64,000 bases of DNA from Quadrisphaera setariae (GTDB lineage: Bacteria; Actinomycetota; Actinomycetes; Actinomycetales; Quadrisphaeraceae): NCBI RefSeq assembly GCF_008041935.1, contig NZ_VKAC01000015.1:50690-114689 (forward strand), given 5' to 3'. The notes under the pieces were generated by a model, which had not been told where the DNA came from, searched no databases, and was given only the letters and a program-made list of their open reading frames with translations. Position numbers and translations under genes: made by a program. This document shows positions 41,756 to 53,168 of this stretch, one piece after another. Each line of letters opens with the position of its first letter. Within the stretch, counting starts at the first letter, position 1.

Positions 41756-42499
41756 TCAGTCCCGGCGGAGCACCACGGCGACGTCCGTGACGGTGAAGAG
41801 GAACTGGCCCGCCGCTGCCAGCGCGCGCAGCTCCTCCATCCACCCGGAGGCCCGGGCGGCGAGCACCGGGTCGTCCTGGGCGGACGCCAGCACGCCGGTG
41901 GCCACCTTCCACGCCAGCGACCCGTCGTCGAAGCGGCGGTGGGGGTCGGCCCACGAGGTCGCGGCCTCCACGGTCCAGCCCGACCCGCGGCGGACCGCCG
42001 TCGCCGCGAGCGCCAGCAGCTTGCGGCCCATGAAGCCGTCGGAGCGGCCGGGGCCGAGCGCCGCCGCGGTGAACCTGTCCACCAGGGTGCGGGTCAGCTG
42101 GTCGTCGGTGCTGGTGAACAGGGCGGTGTCCCAGTCGGAGTGCGCCAGCACGCACAGCCCCCCGGGGCGCAGCACGCGGTGGACCTCCGCGAGGTGCGCC
42201 ACCGGGTCGCCGAGGTGCTCGGCGGTGTTGAGGGAGACGAGGCGGTCCAGCTCGCCGTCGCGCCAGGGCAGCGGTCCGTCGAGGTCGGTGATGCGGCTGC
42301 GCACGCGGGCGTCGGCCAGGAGGTCGTCGTCGAGGGCGGAGACGTGGTCGAGCGCGTGGACCAGCCGCGGGGCGTGCGCGCCGGGCGCGGGGTCGAGCAG
42401 CGCGCGCACCGTCCGGCCGCTGCCGCAGCCCACGTCGGCCACCACGAGGCCCTCGACGTCCAGGCGCGCCAGCTCGGCCACGCGCTCGTGCCGTCCCAC
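41756..42499 (-). CDS. SAM-dependent methyltransferase (class I)
   Basis: 247 residues. SAM-binding motif I is VVADVGCGSGRTVRAL (from about residue 16); LDHVSALDDDLLADAR and ITDLDGPLPWRDGELDRLVS follow, then VLRPGGLCVLAHSDWDTALF. The large C-terminal part (about 150-247) gives specificity and is not recognised. The GTG start is set by a TAGGGT -10 on the minus strand (42507-42512), seven bases upstream. The divergent gene is DUF2520; an 11-bp repeat lies between them. Confidence 0.82.
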   Translation of the reverse strand: MGRHERVAELARLDVEGLVVADVGCGSGRTVRALLDPAPGAHAPRLVHALDHVSALDDDLLADARVRSRITDLDGPLPWRDGELDRLVSLNTAEHLGDPVAHLAEVHRVLRPGGLCVLAHSDWDTALFTSTDDQLTRTLVDRFTAAALGPGRSDGFMGRKLLALAATAVRRGSGWTVEAATSWADPHRRFDDGSLAWKVATGVLASAQDDPVLAARASGWMEELRALAAAGQFLFTVTDVAVVLRRD

Positions 42500-42506
42500 G
42501 TCGGCG

Positions 42507-42512
42507 ACCCTA
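42507..42512 (-). promoter_or_regulatory. -10 box of leaderless promoter, methyltransferase
   Basis: TAGGGT on the minus strand, seven bases before the GTG start at 42499. Confidence 0.45.
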
Positions 42513-42540
42513 GCCGCCCGGGTGCCGCTCCTCCTCTGAC

Positions 42541-42584
42541 GGACCCGCGACGGACCCGCGACGGACCCGCGACGGACCGGCGAA
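42541..42584. repeat. 11-bp tandem repeat in a divergent promoter region
   Basis: Three perfect copies of GGACCCGCGAC (42541-42573) and one degenerate copy (42574-42584). They lie 28 bases upstream of the methyltransferase -10 and 69 upstream of the DUF2520 -10, where copy-number change could alter promoter geometry. Confidence 0.85.
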
Positions 42585-42653
42585 GGACCTGTGGTGGCCC
42601 CGGGGCGCACCCGGTCGGGCGCGGGCGCCGAGCTGCCGCTGCGCCGCCGCACG

Positions 42654-42659
42654 TACGCT
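42654..42659 (+). promoter_or_regulatory. -10 box of leaderless promoter, DUF2520 gene
   Basis: TACGCT ends six bases before the GTG at 42666. Confidence 0.5.
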
Positions 42660-42665
42660 CCCCGC

Positions 42666-43607
42666 GTGCTGGAGGACGACGACGCAGGTCGCCGCGCCCG
42701 GAGACGGCCCGCCCCGGGACGCCTGGGCGTCGGCGTGGTGGGGGCCGGCCGCGTGGGCGCGGTGCTGGGCGCCGCCCTGCGCGCCGCGGGGCACGCCGTG
42801 GTGGGGGTGTCGGCGGTCTCGGAGGCCAGCCTCGAGCGCGCGGCCACCCTCCTGCCCGGCGTGCCGGTGCTCCCGGTGCCGCAGGTGGTGGAGCGGGCGG
42901 AGCTGGTGCTGCTGGCCGTCCCCGACGACGCCCTCGCCGACCTCGTGGCGGGCCTCGCGGCGACGGGCAGCTGGCAGGCGGGGCAGCTGGTGGTCCACAC
43001 CAGCGGTCGTCACGGCACCGGGGTGCTCGAGCCGGCGCGCGCCGCCGGCGGCATCCCGCTGGCGCTGCACCCCGCCATGACCTTCACCGGCACCAGCCTC
43101 GACCTCGTGCGCCTCACCGACGCCGTGGTCGGGGTGACCGCGCCGGCCCCGGTGCTGCCGGTGGCGCAGGCGCTGGTCGTGGAGGTCGGTGCGGAGCCGG
43201 TGGTGGTGGACGAGGCCGACCGGGCGCTCTACCACGCGGCCCTCTCCCACGGCAGCAACCACCTCGTGACGCTGGTCGCCCAGGCCGCCGAGGTGCTGCG
43301 CGCCGCCGGCCTGGAGCGCACGGACCGCGTGCTCGGCCCGCTGCTGCACGCCGCGCTCGACGGCGCCCTGCGCTCCGGGGACGACGCCCTCACCGGCCCG
43401 GTGGCCCGCGGTGACGCGGGCACGCTCACCGCCCACCGCGCCGTCCTGGCCCGTGCGGCCGCCGAGGGCCTTGTGGGCCCCGACGTGCCCGCCGCCCACC
43501 TCGCGCTCGCCCGCGCCACGGCGGCCCGCGCCCGCGCCGGCGGGCGCCTCACCGGCCCCCCGGCCGACGACGTCGACAGCGCCCTGCAGAGCGGAGACCC
43601 CTCGTGA
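42666..43607 (+). CDS. Rossmann-like / DUF2520 oxidoreductase-like protein
   Basis: 313 residues. The N-terminal NAD(P)-binding fold has [20 protein letters not shown], followed by [18 protein letters not shown] and [13 protein letters not shown]. The C-terminal helical DUF2520 part (about 180-300) contains [19 protein letters not shown]. It resembles ketopantoate or pyrroline-carboxylate reductases. Its constant position before panC suggests a role in pantothenate synthesis, but activity is unproven. The start is set by the -10 at 42654. The stop overlaps panC (GTGA). Confidence 0.87.
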   Translation: MLEDDDAGRRARRRPAPGRLGVGVVGAGRVGAVLGAALRAAGHAVVGVSAVSEASLERAATLLPGVPVLPVPQVVERAELVLLAVPDDALADLVAGLAATGSWQAGQLVVHTSGRHGTGVLEPARAAGGIPLALHPAMTFTGTSLDLVRLTDAVVGVTAPAPVLPVAQALVVEVGAEPVVVDEADRALYHAALSHGSNHLVTLVAQAAEVLRAAGLERTDRVLGPLLHAALDGALRSGDDALTGPVARGDAGTLTAHRAVLARAAAEGLVGPDVPAAHLALARATAARARAGGRLTGPPADDVDSALQSGDPS

Positions 43608-44488
43608 CCGCCACCTCCCCGAGCTCCGCGCAGCCCGCCCCGCCGCGGCTGGTGCGCACGCGCGCCGAGCTGGCAGCGGCGCGCGCCGAGCTGCCCGGGC
43701 CCCTCGCCGTCGTCATGACCATGGGCGCCCTGCACGCCGGGCACGCCTCGCTCGTGGAGGCCGCCCGTGAGCGCGCCGCCAGCGTCGTCGTCACGATCTT
43801 CCTCAACCCGCTGCAGTTCGGGGCCGGCGCCGACCTCGCCCGCTACCCGCGCACCCTCGACGCCGACCTGGAGCTGCTGGGCCGGGTGGGCGCCGACGTC
43901 GTCTTCGCGCCCTCCCCGGACGTCGTCTACCCCGACGGCGACCCGGCGGTCCGGGTCTCCTCCGGGCAGCTCGGGACGGTGCTCGAGGGGGCCTCGCGCC
44001 CCGGGCACTTCGACGGCGTGCTGACCGTCGTCGCGAAGCTCATGCACCTGGTCCGCCCCGACGTCGCGCTCTTCGGCCAGAAGGACGCCCAGCAGCTGCT
44101 GCTGGTGCGGCGGATGGTGCGCGACCTCGACCTCGGCGTGGAGGTGGTGGCCGTGCCGACCGTGCGCGACGACGACGGCCTGGCGCTGTCCAGCCGCAAC
44201 GCGCACCTGTCCCCGCTGGACCGCGAGGTGGCCCTGGTGCTGTCGCGCGCTCTGCGCGCGGGGGAGGCGGCGGCGCCTGAGGGGGCCAGCGCGGTGCGCC
44301 GCGCGGCGCGGGACGTGCTGGTGGGCGAGCCCCTGGCGCGCGTCGACTACCTGGCCCTGGTCGACCCGGACACCCTGGACGACGTGCCCGAGCACTTCCG
44401 CGGGCCGGCGCTGCTGGCCGTGGCGGCGAAGGTCGGGCCCACCCGGCTCATCGACAACCTCCCGCTGGTGGTGGGCGCCGCCCGCTGA
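43604..44488 (+). CDS. panC: Pantoate--beta-alanine ligase
   Basis: 294 residues. Signature [17 protein letters not shown] (HIGH-like ATP site), [33 protein letters not shown] and LSSRNAHLS. It condenses pantoate and beta-alanine with ATP to give pantothenate, on the route to coenzyme A. It is coupled to DUF2520 by a GTGA overlap. panD and coaX, often next in other actinobacteria, are absent here. Confidence 0.96.
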   Translation: MTATSPSSAQPAPPRLVRTRAELAAARAELPGPLAVVMTMGALHAGHASLVEAARERAASVVVTIFLNPLQFGAGADLARYPRTLDADLELLGRVGADVVFAPSPDVVYPDGDPAVRVSSGQLGTVLEGASRPGHFDGVLTVVAKLMHLVRPDVALFGQKDAQQLLLVRRMVRDLDLGVEVVAVPTVRDDDGLALSSRNAHLSPLDREVALVLSRALRAGEAAAPEGASAVRRAARDVLVGEPLARVDYLALVDPDTLDDVPEHFRGPALLAVAAKVGPTRLIDNLPLVVGAAR

Positions 44489-44513
44489 CGCCACCGCCCC
44501 GCCCCACCCCGTG

Positions 44514-45359
44514 TCAGGGGAGGCGGTAGCGGAAGCAGTGGCAGACCTGGGGCAGCAGCACCGAGCCGTCGGGTCCGGCCGCCCCCTCGGCGAGCTCCCG
44601 CACCCGCGCCAGCAGGCCCTCCCGCCGGCGGCTGACGGCCAGCCCCGAGTAGGTCGAGGCCAGCGCGACGACGTCGTCGGCGGAGGCCAGCCGCTGCACG
44701 GCCGGGAACGACGCGCGCTCCCGCTGCGCGCCCCGCAGCGGGACCCGCGGCCACCAGCCGGCGTCGGCGAGGTCGCGGGCGTGCGCGCCCGGCGCCGCCT
44801 CGTCGGCGCCGGTGGCCTCGCCGAGGCCCTCGCCGCCGAACAGCGCCTCCAGCTCCGCGGCCCAGCCGACCGACACGTCGCGCACCACCCACGCCAGCCC
44901 CAGCACCCCGCCCGGGCGCAGCACCCGGGCCACCTCGGCCGCGGCGGCCGCGGGGCGCAGCCAGTGCCACGCCTGGCCGACCACGACGGCGTCGACCGAG
45001 GCGTCCGGCAGCGGGACGTGCTCGGCGGTGCCCGCCACGGCCCGCACCTGCGCCCTCGGCGACTCGGCCAGCCAGTGGCGCAGCACCGAGAGCATCCCGT
45101 CGCTGGGGTCGACGGCCACCACGCGGTGCCCGCGGCGGGCCAGGGTGCGGGAGACCTTGCCGGTGCCCGCCGCGAGGTCGAGCACGTCGAGCGGCTCCTC
45201 GGGGGACCCCGTCAGCCAGTGCACGGCGTCGTCGGGGTGGTCCGGGCGCAGGCGGTCGTACCGCTCGGCGTCGACGAGGGTGCCGAAGGAGGTGCGCCGC
45301 GCCTCGTCGTCGGCCTCGGGCACGTCGTCGGGGGTGTCGAGGGGGGAGTTCGCCACCAC
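44514..45359 (-). CDS. SAM-dependent methyltransferase (class I)
   Basis: 281 residues. Typical Methyltransf_11 order: [20 protein letters not shown], motif [58 protein letters not shown] and [20 protein letters not shown]. The substrate is unknown. It is convergent with panC and divergent from lysS, which may be a chance association. The start is the first of two consecutive GTG codons; no clear ribosome site was found. Confidence 0.85.
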   Translation of the reverse strand: MVANSPLDTPDDVPEADDEARRTSFGTLVDAERYDRLRPDHPDDAVHWLTGSPEEPLDVLDLAAGTGKVSRTLARRGHRVVAVDPSDGMLSVLRHWLAESPRAQVRAVAGTAEHVPLPDASVDAVVVGQAWHWLRPAAAAAEVARVLRPGGVLGLAWVVRDVSVGWAAELEALFGGEGLGEATGADEAAPGAHARDLADAGWWPRVPLRGAQRERASFPAVQRLASADDVVALASTYSGLAVSRRREGLLARVRELAEGAAGPDGSVLLPQVCHCFRYRLP

Positions 45360-45419
45360 CTGATCCCAGCACGCCGCGGGCCGCGGCGGGAGCCCCGGGC
45401 CGGGTCCGGGAGATCCGGA

Positions 45420-45425
45420 TACCCT
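45420..45425 (+). promoter_or_regulatory. -10 box of leaderless promoter, lysS
   Basis: TACCCT ends eight bases before the GTG at 45434. The gap is slightly longer than in the other leaderless candidates. Confidence 0.4.
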
Positions 45426-45433
45426 CGGGGACC

Positions 45434-46981
45434 GTGCCCGAGGTCCCGCCCGCCCCCCACCCCGCCGACGACGCCGCAGCAGCGGTGCAGGACGAGCTGG
45501 CGGCGGACCAGCTGCCCGAGCAGCTGCGGGTGCGGCGCGAGAAGCGGCAGCGCCTGCTCGACGCGGGCGTGGAGCCCTACCCCGTCTCGGTGCCGCGCAC
45601 CGCGTCGCTGGCGCAGGTCCGCGCGGCGCACGCCGGGCTGGCCGACGGGGAGGAGACCGACGTCGTCGTCTCCGTGGCGGGCCGCGTGGTCTTCCAGCGC
45701 GGCACCGGCAAGCTCGCCTTCGCCACCCTGCAGGACGGTGACGGCACGCGCCTGCAGGTGATGCTCAGCCTCGCCGAGGTCGGCGCCGACGCGCTCGCGG
45801 CGTGGAAGTCCGACGTCGACCTGGGCGACGTCGTCTCCGCCACCGGGCGCGTGGTGCAGTCCAAGCGCGGCGAGCTGAGCGTCATGGCCACCTCCTGGGC
45901 GATGGCCACCAAGGCCCTCCGGCCGCTGCCGGTGCTCCACAAGGAGACCAGCGAGGAGGTCCGGGTGCGCCAGCGCTACGTCGACCTCATCGTCCGGCCC
46001 GAGGCGCGGGCGGTGGTCCGCACGCGCGCCGCCGTCGTCCGCTCGCTGCGCTCGACGTTCGACGGCTTGGGCTACCTCGAGCTCGAGACCCCGATGCTGC
46101 AGACGCTGCACGGCGGCGCCGCGGCGCGGCCCTTCGTCACGCACTCCAACGCCTTCGACATCGAGCTGTACCTGCGCATCGCGCCGGAGCTCTTCCTCAA
46201 GCGCGCCGTGGTGGGCGGCCTGGACCGCGCCTTCGAGATCAACCGGAACTTCCGCAACGAGGGCGCCGACTCCTCGCACTCCCCGGAGTTCGCGATGCTC
46301 GAGTTCTACGAGGCCTACGCCGACTACGACGTCATGGCCGACCGCACCCGCGAGCTCATCCAGACCGCGGCCCGCGACGCCCTCGGCTCGACCACCGCGC
46401 TCCTGGCCGACGGCACCCAGTACGAGCTCGGCGGCACCTGGGCGCAGCTGTCGATGTACCCCTCGCTGTCCGAGGCGCTGGGCGAGCCGATCACCCCGGA
46501 GACCCCCCGCTCGGTGCTGGTGGAGCGCGCCGAGCGCCTCGGCGTGGGCGTGGCGCCCACCGCCTCCGCGGGCAAGCTCGTCGAGGAGCTGTGGGAGCAC
46601 CTCGTGGGCGACCACCTGGTCGCGCCCACCTTCGTGCGCGACTTCCCGCTCGAGACCTCCCCCCTCACCAAGTCGCACCGCTCGGTGCCCGGCGTGGTGG
46701 AGAAGTGGGACCTCTACGTGCGCGGCTTCGAGCTGGCCACCGGCTACTCCGAGCTCAACGACCCGGTGGTCCAGCGCGAGCGCCTCGAGGCGCAGGCCCG
46801 CCTGGGCGCCGCCGGCGACGACGAGGCCATGCCCGTCGACGAGGACTTCCTGCGCGCCATGGAGGTGGGCATGCCCCCCGCCGGTGGTGTGGGGATGGGC
46901 ATCGACCGGCTGCTCATGGCGCTCACGGGCCTCGGCATCCGCGAGACCATCCTCTTCCCGCTGGTCAAGCCGGAGGCCTGA
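45434..46981 (+). CDS. lysS: Lysyl-tRNA synthetase, class II
   Basis: 515 residues. After a Pro/Ala-rich start, the OB-fold anticodon-binding domain (about 70-165) precedes the class II core with motif 2 [20 protein letters not shown] and motif 3 [16 protein letters not shown]. The segment [20 protein letters not shown] is characteristic of bacterial LysS. It charges tRNA-Lys. It is followed by a small membrane gene, lsr2 and, across the GGDEF gene, clpC, in the conserved actinobacterial order. Confidence 0.96.
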   Translation: MPEVPPAPHPADDAAAAVQDELAADQLPEQLRVRREKRQRLLDAGVEPYPVSVPRTASLAQVRAAHAGLADGEETDVVVSVAGRVVFQRGTGKLAFATLQDGDGTRLQVMLSLAEVGADALAAWKSDVDLGDVVSATGRVVQSKRGELSVMATSWAMATKALRPLPVLHKETSEEVRVRQRYVDLIVRPEARAVVRTRAAVVRSLRSTFDGLGYLELETPMLQTLHGGAAARPFVTHSNAFDIELYLRIAPELFLKRAVVGGLDRAFEINRNFRNEGADSSHSPEFAMLEFYEAYADYDVMADRTRELIQTAARDALGSTTALLADGTQYELGGTWAQLSMYPSLSEALGEPITPETPRSVLVERAERLGVGVAPTASAGKLVEELWEHLVGDHLVAPTFVRDFPLETSPLTKSHRSVPGVVEKWDLYVRGFELATGYSELNDPVVQRERLEAQARLGAAGDDEAMPVDEDFLRAMEVGMPPAGGVGMGIDRLLMALTGLGIRETILFPLVKPEA

Positions 46982-47008
46982 GGGGCGGGGAGCTGGCGCC
47001 GAGCGGGG

Positions 47009-47014
47009 TACCGT
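47009..47014 (+). promoter_or_regulatory. -10 box of leaderless promoter, small membrane gene
   Basis: TACCGT ends seven bases before the GTG at 47022 and probably also drives lsr2. Confidence 0.5.
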
Positions 47015-47021
47015 TCGTGTC

Positions 47022-47252
47022 GTGATGGCCGCGATCGCCGCGCTGACGCCCCCCGTCGGGGTGGCCCTGCTGTTCTGGTTCGTCATGCGCGCCGTGCTGC
47101 GGGCCGACCGCAGCGAGCGCGAGGCGATGGCGGCCCTCGACCGCGAGGACGCCCAGCGCGCCCAGGCCCAGCGCGAGGCGGCGGAGCGCGAGGCCGGCGA
47201 GCGCGCGTCGTCGTCCTCCGCTCCCGCGGTGGTGCGGGGAGAGGTGCGCTGA
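47022..47252 (+). CDS. Small membrane protein before lsr2
   Basis: 76 residues. One hydrophobic helix (about 4-27, ALTPPVGVALLFWFVMRAVL) is followed by a highly charged coiled-coil-like helix (EREAMAALDREDAQRAQAQR) and a Ser/Ala tail. A short protein of this shape is commonly found between lysS and lsr2 in actinobacteria; its function is unknown. GTG 47022 fits the leaderless -10; the next codon is ATG. The stop is one base before lsr2, so co-translation is likely. Confidence 0.75.
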   Translation: MMAAIAALTPPVGVALLFWFVMRAVLRADRSEREAMAALDREDAQRAQAQREAAEREAGERASSSSAPAVVRGEVR

Positions 47253-47253
47253 G

Positions 47254-47598
47254 GTGGCGCAGACGCTGCAGGTGGTGCTCGTCGACGACCTCGACGGCGG
47301 CCCCGCCGAGGAGACCGTCTCCTTCTCCCTGGACGGCACCGACTACGAGATCGACCTGTCCGCCGAGCACGCCGCGCGCCTGCGCGACGACCTCGCCGTC
47401 TGGGTGGGGCACGCCCGCCGGACGACGGCGGGCCGCCGCGCCCGCGCCACCTCCGGCGCCGGCACCTCCGGTGCGGCCGGGGGCGCTGACGTGGCCGCGG
47501 TGCGCGCGTGGGCGCGCGAGAACGGCCACACCGTGAACGAGCGCGGCCGGGTGCCGGCCGCGGTGGTCGAGGCCTACCGGGCGGCCACCGGCGCCTGA
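47254..47598 (+). CDS. lsr2: Lsr2 nucleoid-associated protein
   Basis: 114 residues. The N-terminal dimerisation domain (about 1-62) reads TLQVVLVDDLDGGPAEETVS and YEIDLSAEHAARLRDDLAVW. A basic Gly/Ala linker leads to the DNA-binding domain with the RGR AT-hook-like motif (VNERGRVPAAVVEAY). Lsr2 silences A/T-rich, often foreign, DNA in the manner of H-NS. The 3' end overlaps the convergent GGDEF gene by 25 bases. Confidence 0.96.
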   Translation: MAQTLQVVLVDDLDGGPAEETVSFSLDGTDYEIDLSAEHAARLRDDLAVWVGHARRTTAGRRARATSGAGTSGAAGGADVAAVRAWARENGHTVNERGRVPAAVVEAYRAATGA

Positions 47599-48530
47599 GC
47601 CCCCTGCCGCCGCGCCTGCTTGCAGGCGTACATCCGCGCGTCGGCGCGCTGCAGGACGGCGTCCGCCGACAGCTCTCCGGGCCGCGCCCGCACGCCGCCG
47701 CAGCTGCCGGCGACCGCGAGCGCAGCCCCGGCCACGTGCACCGGGCGCTCCCAGACCCGGGCCACCGCGTCGCGGGCGCGCTCGAGGTCGCCGTCGGCGA
47801 CGAGCACCACGAACTCGTCTCCGCCGAAGCGGGAGGGGACGTCGCCGGGGGCGAGGACGTCGTGGAGGCGCTCGGCGACGGCCCGCAGCACCGCGTCACC
47901 GGCGTGGTGCCCGTGGACGTCGTTGACCGCCTTGAAGTCGTCCAGGTCCACGAACAGCACGGCGGGTCGCGGCGCCGCGGCGTCGGCGAGGGCCCGGTCC
48001 AGCAGGTCGACGAGGTGGCCGCGCCGGGCCAGGCCCGTCAGCGCGTCGTGCGTCGCCCGGTGGCGCAGCTCGGCCTCCAGCCGGGCGCGCTCGCGCACCC
48101 CGCGCGCCACGGTGCCCACGAGGGCGTTGAGCGAGGCCGGCACCGTGCCGAGGGCGTCGTCGGCGTGCTCGGGCAGGCGCAGGTCCGCGGCGTGCAGCGG
48201 TGCGTCGTCCCCCGTGGTGGTGGCCCACCCGGCCGCCTGCTCGACCAGGCGCACCTGGACGCCGAGCGCGCGCAGGTGCCGGACGAGCACGAGCCGGACC
48301 AGGCCGGCGTTCGCCGCGCCGACGGCCACCCCGGCGGCCACGCACACCACGACGAAGCCCGGCGCGGAGACGGCGGACCAGGGCGCGGTGCCGGTCAGGG
48401 CCACCACCGGCGGGAACGCCAGGCCGGTGACCACGCCCAGGCCGACCATCGCCGTCTCCAGGGCGCGCAGCGGGCGGCGCCGCAGCGGAGCGGTCGTGCG
48501 CGGCCGCGCGGGGTGTGACGGGGGCTCCAC
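47574..48530 (-). CDS. Membrane diguanylate cyclase (GGDEF)
   Basis: 318 residues. Two membrane helices (about 22-44 and 50-75) precede a HAMP-like or coiled segment (about 115-140) and a GGDEF domain (about 150-310). The active-site motif is intact at 236-240 (RFGGDEFVVLVAD), as are the metal-binding FVDLDDFKAVND residues. No RxxD inhibitory site is seen five residues upstream. It should make cyclic di-GMP. The start is the GTG at 48530; no better start lies upstream in the clpC control region. It is inserted between lsr2 and clpC, which are adjacent in M. tuberculosis. Confidence 0.85.
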   Translation of the reverse strand: MEPPSHPARPRTTAPLRRRPLRALETAMVGLGVVTGLAFPPVVALTGTAPWSAVSAPGFVVVCVAAGVAVGAANAGLVRLVLVRHLRALGVQVRLVEQAAGWATTTGDDAPLHAADLRLPEHADDALGTVPASLNALVGTVARGVRERARLEAELRHRATHDALTGLARRGHLVDLLDRALADAAAPRPAVLFVDLDDFKAVNDVHGHHAGDAVLRAVAERLHDVLAPGDVPSRFGGDEFVVLVADGDLERARDAVARVWERPVHVAGAALAVAGSCGGVRARPGELSADAVLQRADARMYACKQARRQGAQAPVAAR

Positions 48531-48576
48531 GGGTGGATCTTCGGCAGCGCGGTCGGCGGTCTTGACCTGCGCCCCC

Positions 48577-48593
48577 GTCCGCCACCAGCGAAC
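48577..48593. promoter_or_regulatory. ClgR-like binding site upstream of clpC
   Basis: GTCCGC-N5-GCGAAC, an inverted repeat with one mismatch, close to the CGC-N5-GCG core known for ClgR in Corynebacterium and Mycobacterium. It lies about 60 bases upstream of the transcript start expected from the ECF promoter at 48613, a normal position for an activator. Confidence 0.55.
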
Positions 48594-48612
48594 AGCCGGA
48601 GCGCCCTCCCGC

Positions 48613-48639
48613 GGAACACCCCTCTGACCTGGGAGCGTT
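48613..48639 (+). promoter_or_regulatory. ECF-type (SigH/SigR/SigE-like) promoter before clpC
   Basis: GGAAC (48613-48617), 19 bases, GTT (48637-48639, within CGTT). It has the same layout, starting GGAACACC, as the site before ftsH. Stress-sigma control of clpC is known in Streptomyces and Corynebacterium. Confidence 0.55.
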
Positions 48640-48729
48640 GCTCCCTGTGACGGGAGGCCGACCCGGTCCTCCCCCTCCGGGCCGACCAGGTGCGGGGCGC
48701 GAGCCCCCACCGCCGTCGCACCCCGGGGA

Positions 48730-48735
48730 TAGCAT
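48730..48735 (+). promoter_or_regulatory. Second, housekeeping-type -10 before clpC
   Basis: TAGCAT, 85 bases before the ATG, would give a leader of about 80 nt. No convincing -35 was found. Confidence 0.35.
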
Positions 48736-48820
48736 CGTCAGGGTCAGTGAGGTCGTCCGGCCCACCGGTGGCAGCCGGTGAGCGGGGTTCCGCACCGCCC
48801 ACGCTCGCGAGGAGCGCACC

Positions 48821-51364
<2,544 letters not shown>

Positions 51365-51397
51365 CGCTGGCTCGCCGCGGGGACTGAGCCCCTGGGC

Positions 51398-51441
51398 CGA
51401 GCAGGAGCCCCCGACCCACCAGGGTCGGGGGCTCCTGCTCG
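51398..51441 (+). terminator. Strong hairpin terminator of clpC
   Basis: Perfect 20-bp stem (51398-51417 with 51422-51441), loop ACCA. It is one of the longest terminator stems in the window. Confidence 0.93.
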
Positions 51442-51475
51442 TCGCGGCCCGGACTGCATCGGGCACGATGGGGTG

Positions 51476-52051
51476 GTGCCCGACCTCGCCCCCGGCGCCC
51501 CTGGCACCCCCGGCAGCGCCGGTGCCGCTGCTGCGGCTGGTCCTCCGTCGTCCCGGGTGCTCGTCCGCCGGGCCCGGGCCACCGACGTCCGCGCGGTGCG
51601 CGCCCTCACCGCCCCGCTCGCGGAGCGAGGGGTGCTCGTGGCCAAGCACGCGGTGGCCAGCTACGAGTCCGTGCCCGAGATGCGGGTGGCCGAACTGGAC
51701 GGCGACGTCGTGGGGTGCGGAGCCCTGCACGTCATGTGGGAGGACCTCGCCGAGGTGCGCACCCTCGCGGTGGCGTCCTCCGCCCGGGGCCTCGGAGTGG
51801 GCTCCGCCATCGTGGAGGCGCTCCTCGACGACGCGCGGGAGACCGGCGTCTCGCGCGTGTTCTGCCTGACCTTCGAGGTGCCCTTCTTCGCCCGCCTGGG
51901 CTTCGAGGTGATCGAGGGCACGCCCGTGGCGCCAGAGGTGTACGCGGAGCTGCTGCGCTCCCACGACGACGGCGTGGCGGAGTTCCTCGACCTCGCGCGC
52001 GTGAAGCCCAACACCCTCGGCAACACCCGGATGCTGCTCCACCTGCGCTGA
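51476..52051 (+). CDS. Amino-acid N-acetyltransferase-like GNAT
   Basis: 191 residues. After a Gly/Ala/Pro leader (1-25) there is one GNAT domain: VRRARATDVRAVRALTAPLA, EVRTLAVASSARGLGVGSAI (acetyl-CoA loop), and FARLGFEVIEGTPVAPEVYA. It resembles the short ArgA-type enzyme of mycobacteria (Rv2747), which acetylates glutamate or glutamine for arginine synthesis. The distance from arginine genes leaves the substrate open. The start is set by CACGAT at 51464-51469, six bases before the second of two GTG codons. Confidence 0.83.
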   Translation: MPDLAPGAPGTPGSAGAAAAAGPPSSRVLVRRARATDVRAVRALTAPLAERGVLVAKHAVASYESVPEMRVAELDGDVVGCGALHVMWEDLAEVRTLAVASSARGLGVGSAIVEALLDDARETGVSRVFCLTFEVPFFARLGFEVIEGTPVAPEVYAELLRSHDDGVAEFLDLARVKPNTLGNTRMLLHLR

Positions 52052-52107
52052 GCCCGTCCCGTCCTCGTGCGCACCGGGGGTGCGAAGCGCCCAGGCGCGG
52101 GGCGGCG

Positions 52108-53040
52108 TCAGAGCGGCAGCGACCAGCCGCCGCCGGAGGGCACCACGAGGCCGTCCTCCGCGAGCGACGCGAGGCAGCGCTCGCGCTGCTCGTCGTCGTC
52201 CCACGCGGCCGACAGCGCCGGGCCGTCCAGGGGACCGGGAGCGTCCCTGAGGAGGGCCAGGAGCCGCCCGCGCACCTGCCGGTCGGTGCCGTGCCACGCC
52301 TGGCCGCGCCTGGCCGGGCCGTCGTCGGGCGGCGCACCGGCGCGCTGCCACGCGCACAGGTCCGCCACCGGGCAGGCGCCGCACCGCGGTGCCCTCGCGG
52401 TGCACACGAGCGCCCCCAGCTCCATCACGGCCACCGACCAGCGCGCCGGCAGGCGGGAGTCGCCTGCTGGCGCCTCGGGCAGCACCTCGACCGCCAGGGC
52501 CGTCTCTGCGGCCGTCAGCGCCGGCGCGGGCTGGGCGCGGCCCTGCACGGCGCGGGCCAGCACCCGGCGGACGTTGGTGTCCACCACCGCCACCCGCTGC
52601 CCGAAGGCGAACGCCCCCACCGCCGCCGCGGTGTAGGAACCCACCCCTGGGAGCGCTAACAGCGCCTGCGGGTCCGAGGGCACCCTCCCGCCGTGGCGCT
52701 CGACGACGGCGACCGCGGCCGCGTGCAGGCGCAGCGCCCGACGGGGGTACCCCAGACGGCCCCACGCCCGCACGGCCTCGCCCGCGGCCTCCGCGGCGAG
52801 GGCCGCCGGGCTGGGCCACCGCTCCAGCCACGCGCGCCACACCGGCTCGACGCGGGCCACGGGCGTCTGCTGCAGCATCACCTCGCTGACCAGCACGGGC
52901 CAAGCGACTTCCTCGGGTGCCCCCGGGTGGCGCCAGGGCAGGTCACGGGCGTTGTCGGCGTACCAGCGGAGCACCGCGGCGACCAGGGCTCCGTGGTCGC
53001 GGTCGGCTGCGGGGAGGGCTGCAGCCCGCGGTCGTGGCAC
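52108..53040 (-). CDS. mutY: A/G-specific adenine DNA glycosylase
   Basis: 310 residues. The helix-hairpin-helix glycosylase core has the catalytic Glu in SEVMLQQTPVARVEPVW (Glu53), the hairpin ALPGVGSYTAAAVGAFAFG and the catalytic Asp in VVDTNVRRVLARAV. The iron-sulfur loop has Cys-x6-Cys-x2-Cys-x5-Cys (CTARAPRCGACPVADLC). It removes adenine mispaired with 8-oxoguanine. The C-terminal 8-oxoG-recognition domain is reduced, as in other actinobacterial MutY. In relatives it lies near disA-radA; here a sugar transporter separates them. Confidence 0.93.
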   Translation of the reverse strand: MPRPRAAALPAADRDHGALVAAVLRWYADNARDLPWRHPGAPEEVAWPVLVSEVMLQQTPVARVEPVWRAWLERWPSPAALAAEAAGEAVRAWGRLGYPRRALRLHAAAVAVVERHGGRVPSDPQALLALPGVGSYTAAAVGAFAFGQRVAVVDTNVRRVLARAVQGRAQPAPALTAAETALAVEVLPEAPAGDSRLPARWSVAVMELGALVCTARAPRCGACPVADLCAWQRAGAPPDDGPARRGQAWHGTDRQVRGRLLALLRDAPGPLDGPALSAAWDDDEQRERCLASLAEDGLVVPSGGGWSLPL

Positions 53041-53168
53041 GCCCCATGCTCTCCCGCCGCCGGCTGCGCGGCCGCCCGACCCCGCCCGCTCCCGGGGCGC
53101 GGTGCTGCAGATCGCGTCGTCCGCGACGGACGTGACCGGATCGTGACCACCCGACGGGCTCTCCACCC

